Shown here one piece after another: positions 61,784-64,000 of a stretch of 64,000 bases of DNA; position 1 is the stretch's first letter, and each line of letters opens with the position of its first letter. This DNA is from Exiguobacterium marinum DSM 16307. GTDB lineage: Bacteria; Bacillota; Bacilli; Exiguobacteriales; Exiguobacteriaceae. The stretch covers positions 2,497,162-2,561,161 of the forward strand of contig NZ_KK211189.1 of NCBI RefSeq assembly GCF_000620845.1, read 5' to 3'. Made by a program: the position numbers and the translations under genes. Under the pieces are notes generated by a model. The model made no database searches. It worked only from the letters and a program-made list of their open reading frames with translations, and had not been told where the DNA came from.

Positions 61784-61814
61784 ATATGTAGTATGATTGA
61801 TTTAAAAATAAAAA

Positions 61815-61890
61815 TGGCGGTCTCGACGGGATTCGAACCCGCGATCTTCTGCGTGACAGGCAGACATGTTAACCCCTACACCACGAGACC
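61815..61890 (-). tRNA. tRNA-Asp (GTC)
   Basis: The cloverleaf starts GGTCTCG; stem TCTGC/GCAGA, loop CTGTCAC, anticodon GTC. CCA encoded. Queuosine substrate. Confidence 0.95.
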
Positions 61891-61899
61891 GGACAATAA

Positions 61900-61973
<74 letters not shown>

Positions 61974-61989
61974 ACGATATAAAATTAGA

Positions 61990-62064
61990 TGGTGACCCGT
62001 ACGGGATTCGAACCCGTGTTACCGCCGTGAAAGGGCGGTGTCTTAACCGCTTGACCAACGGGCC
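61990..62064 (-). tRNA. tRNA-Glu (TTC)
   Basis: The cloverleaf starts GGCCCGT; stem CCGCC/GGCGG, loop CTTTCAC, anticodon TTC. CCA encoded. Confidence 0.95.
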
Positions 62065-62082
62065 ATTACATATTTGAAAAAC

Positions 62083-62173
62083 TGGCGGAGAGCAAGGGAT
62101 TCGAACCCTTGAGACGGTTTTGCCGCCTACACGAATTCCAATCGTGCTCCTTCGGCCACTCGGACAGCTCTCC
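62083..62173 (-). tRNA. tRNA-Ser (GGA)
   Basis: The cloverleaf starts GGAGAGC with a long variable arm; stem CACGA/TCGTG, loop TTGGAAT, anticodon GGA. CCA encoded. Confidence 0.95.
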
Positions 62174-62184
62174 AAAAGAGAAAG

Positions 62185-62259
62185 TGGCTCCGCAAGTAGG
62201 ATTTGAACCTACGACCTACCGGTTAACAGCCGGTTGCTCTACCACTGAGCTATTGCGGA
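62185..62259 (-). tRNA. tRNA-Asn (GTT)
   Basis: The cloverleaf starts TCCGCAA; stem ACCGG/CCGGT, loop CTGTTAA, anticodon GTT. CCA encoded. First tRNA after 5S. Queuosine substrate. Confidence 0.95.
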
Positions 62260-62267
62260 ACGATCTT

Positions 62268-62384
<117 letters not shown>

Positions 62385-62485
62385 CAAGTATTATATTAAC
62401 ATTATTTATCGATAATGTCAACATATTTTAGAGAGATTGTTCTCTCAAAACTGAGGATTCATCAACACAAACCATAGACTAGATC

Positions 62486-64000
<1,515 letters not shown>

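Overview
The window looks like chromosomal DNA from a low-to-mid GC Gram-positive bacterium of the order Bacillales. Exiguobacterium or a close relative is my best guess. That rests on remembered protein similarity, not on a search. The pointers are homologues of TnrA, ComK, CssRS, ScoC, EcsAB, PrsA, YhaM, YheA/YheB and AddAB, the coproporphyrin-dependent hemEHY operon, strong AGGAGG-type ribosome binding sites, and an rRNA-linked tRNA cluster ordered almost like trnD of Bacillus subtilis. I see no insertion sequence, phage, CRISPR array or other mobile element; this is core chromosome.

Layout, left to right. 1-1300: the N-terminal part of an ABC exporter behind its MarR repressor. 1465-8497: addBA recombination nuclease. 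8656-9920: a truncated haemoglobin and two unrecognised small proteins of opposite charge. 10048-13673: an RND efflux pump behind a ComK-like gene, with a structured leader between them. 13801-15830: cssRS. 16142-18767: csoR-copA-copZ copper efflux. 18858-23074: acyl-CoA synthetase, a His-less EIIA-like protein, lipoate ligase and a HAD phosphatase. 23155-26502: hemEHY. 26631-28362: divergent tnrA and amtB around a perfect TnrA/GlnR box. 28408-36312: a secretion and protease-control block resembling the B. subtilis ecs-hit-yhaH-scoC-yhaI-prsA-yhaM region, with extra genes inserted. 36424-43651: corA, dinB, small proteins, an SLC13-type permease, yheBA and a PucR-type regulator. 43756-49071: the MsmX sugar-ABC ATPase, a two-gene amino-acid uptake system, phosphoglucomutase and a sulfurtransferase. 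49087-55275: glgCDAP glycogen operon. 55431-58885: a class A PBP, an unrecognised Cys/His protein with a membrane partner, and a 30-residue membrane peptide. 58917-60972: queG-ogt-trmL. 61040-64000: fourteen tRNAs, 5S and the 3' part of 23S, all on the minus strand.

Themes. Carbon control is visible as CcpA (cre) sites before glgC, the SLC13 permease, msmX and the EIIA-like gene. Nitrogen control is visible at tnrA/amtB. A secretion and competence set (comK, cssRS, ecsAB, scoC, prsA) is spread over 23 kb. Most genes run on the minus strand with the rRNA operon, which suggests replication moves from right to left here (inference). There is no intergenic gap above 300 bases. The most unusual features are the RND pump leader (a 30-codon upstream ORF over a folded segment that can hide the pump's ribosome binding site), a PrsA foldase with no lipobox, a PTS EIIA-like protein lacking its phosphorylatable histidine, and the tRNA cluster lying beside genes for wobble-base modification enzymes whose substrates it contains.
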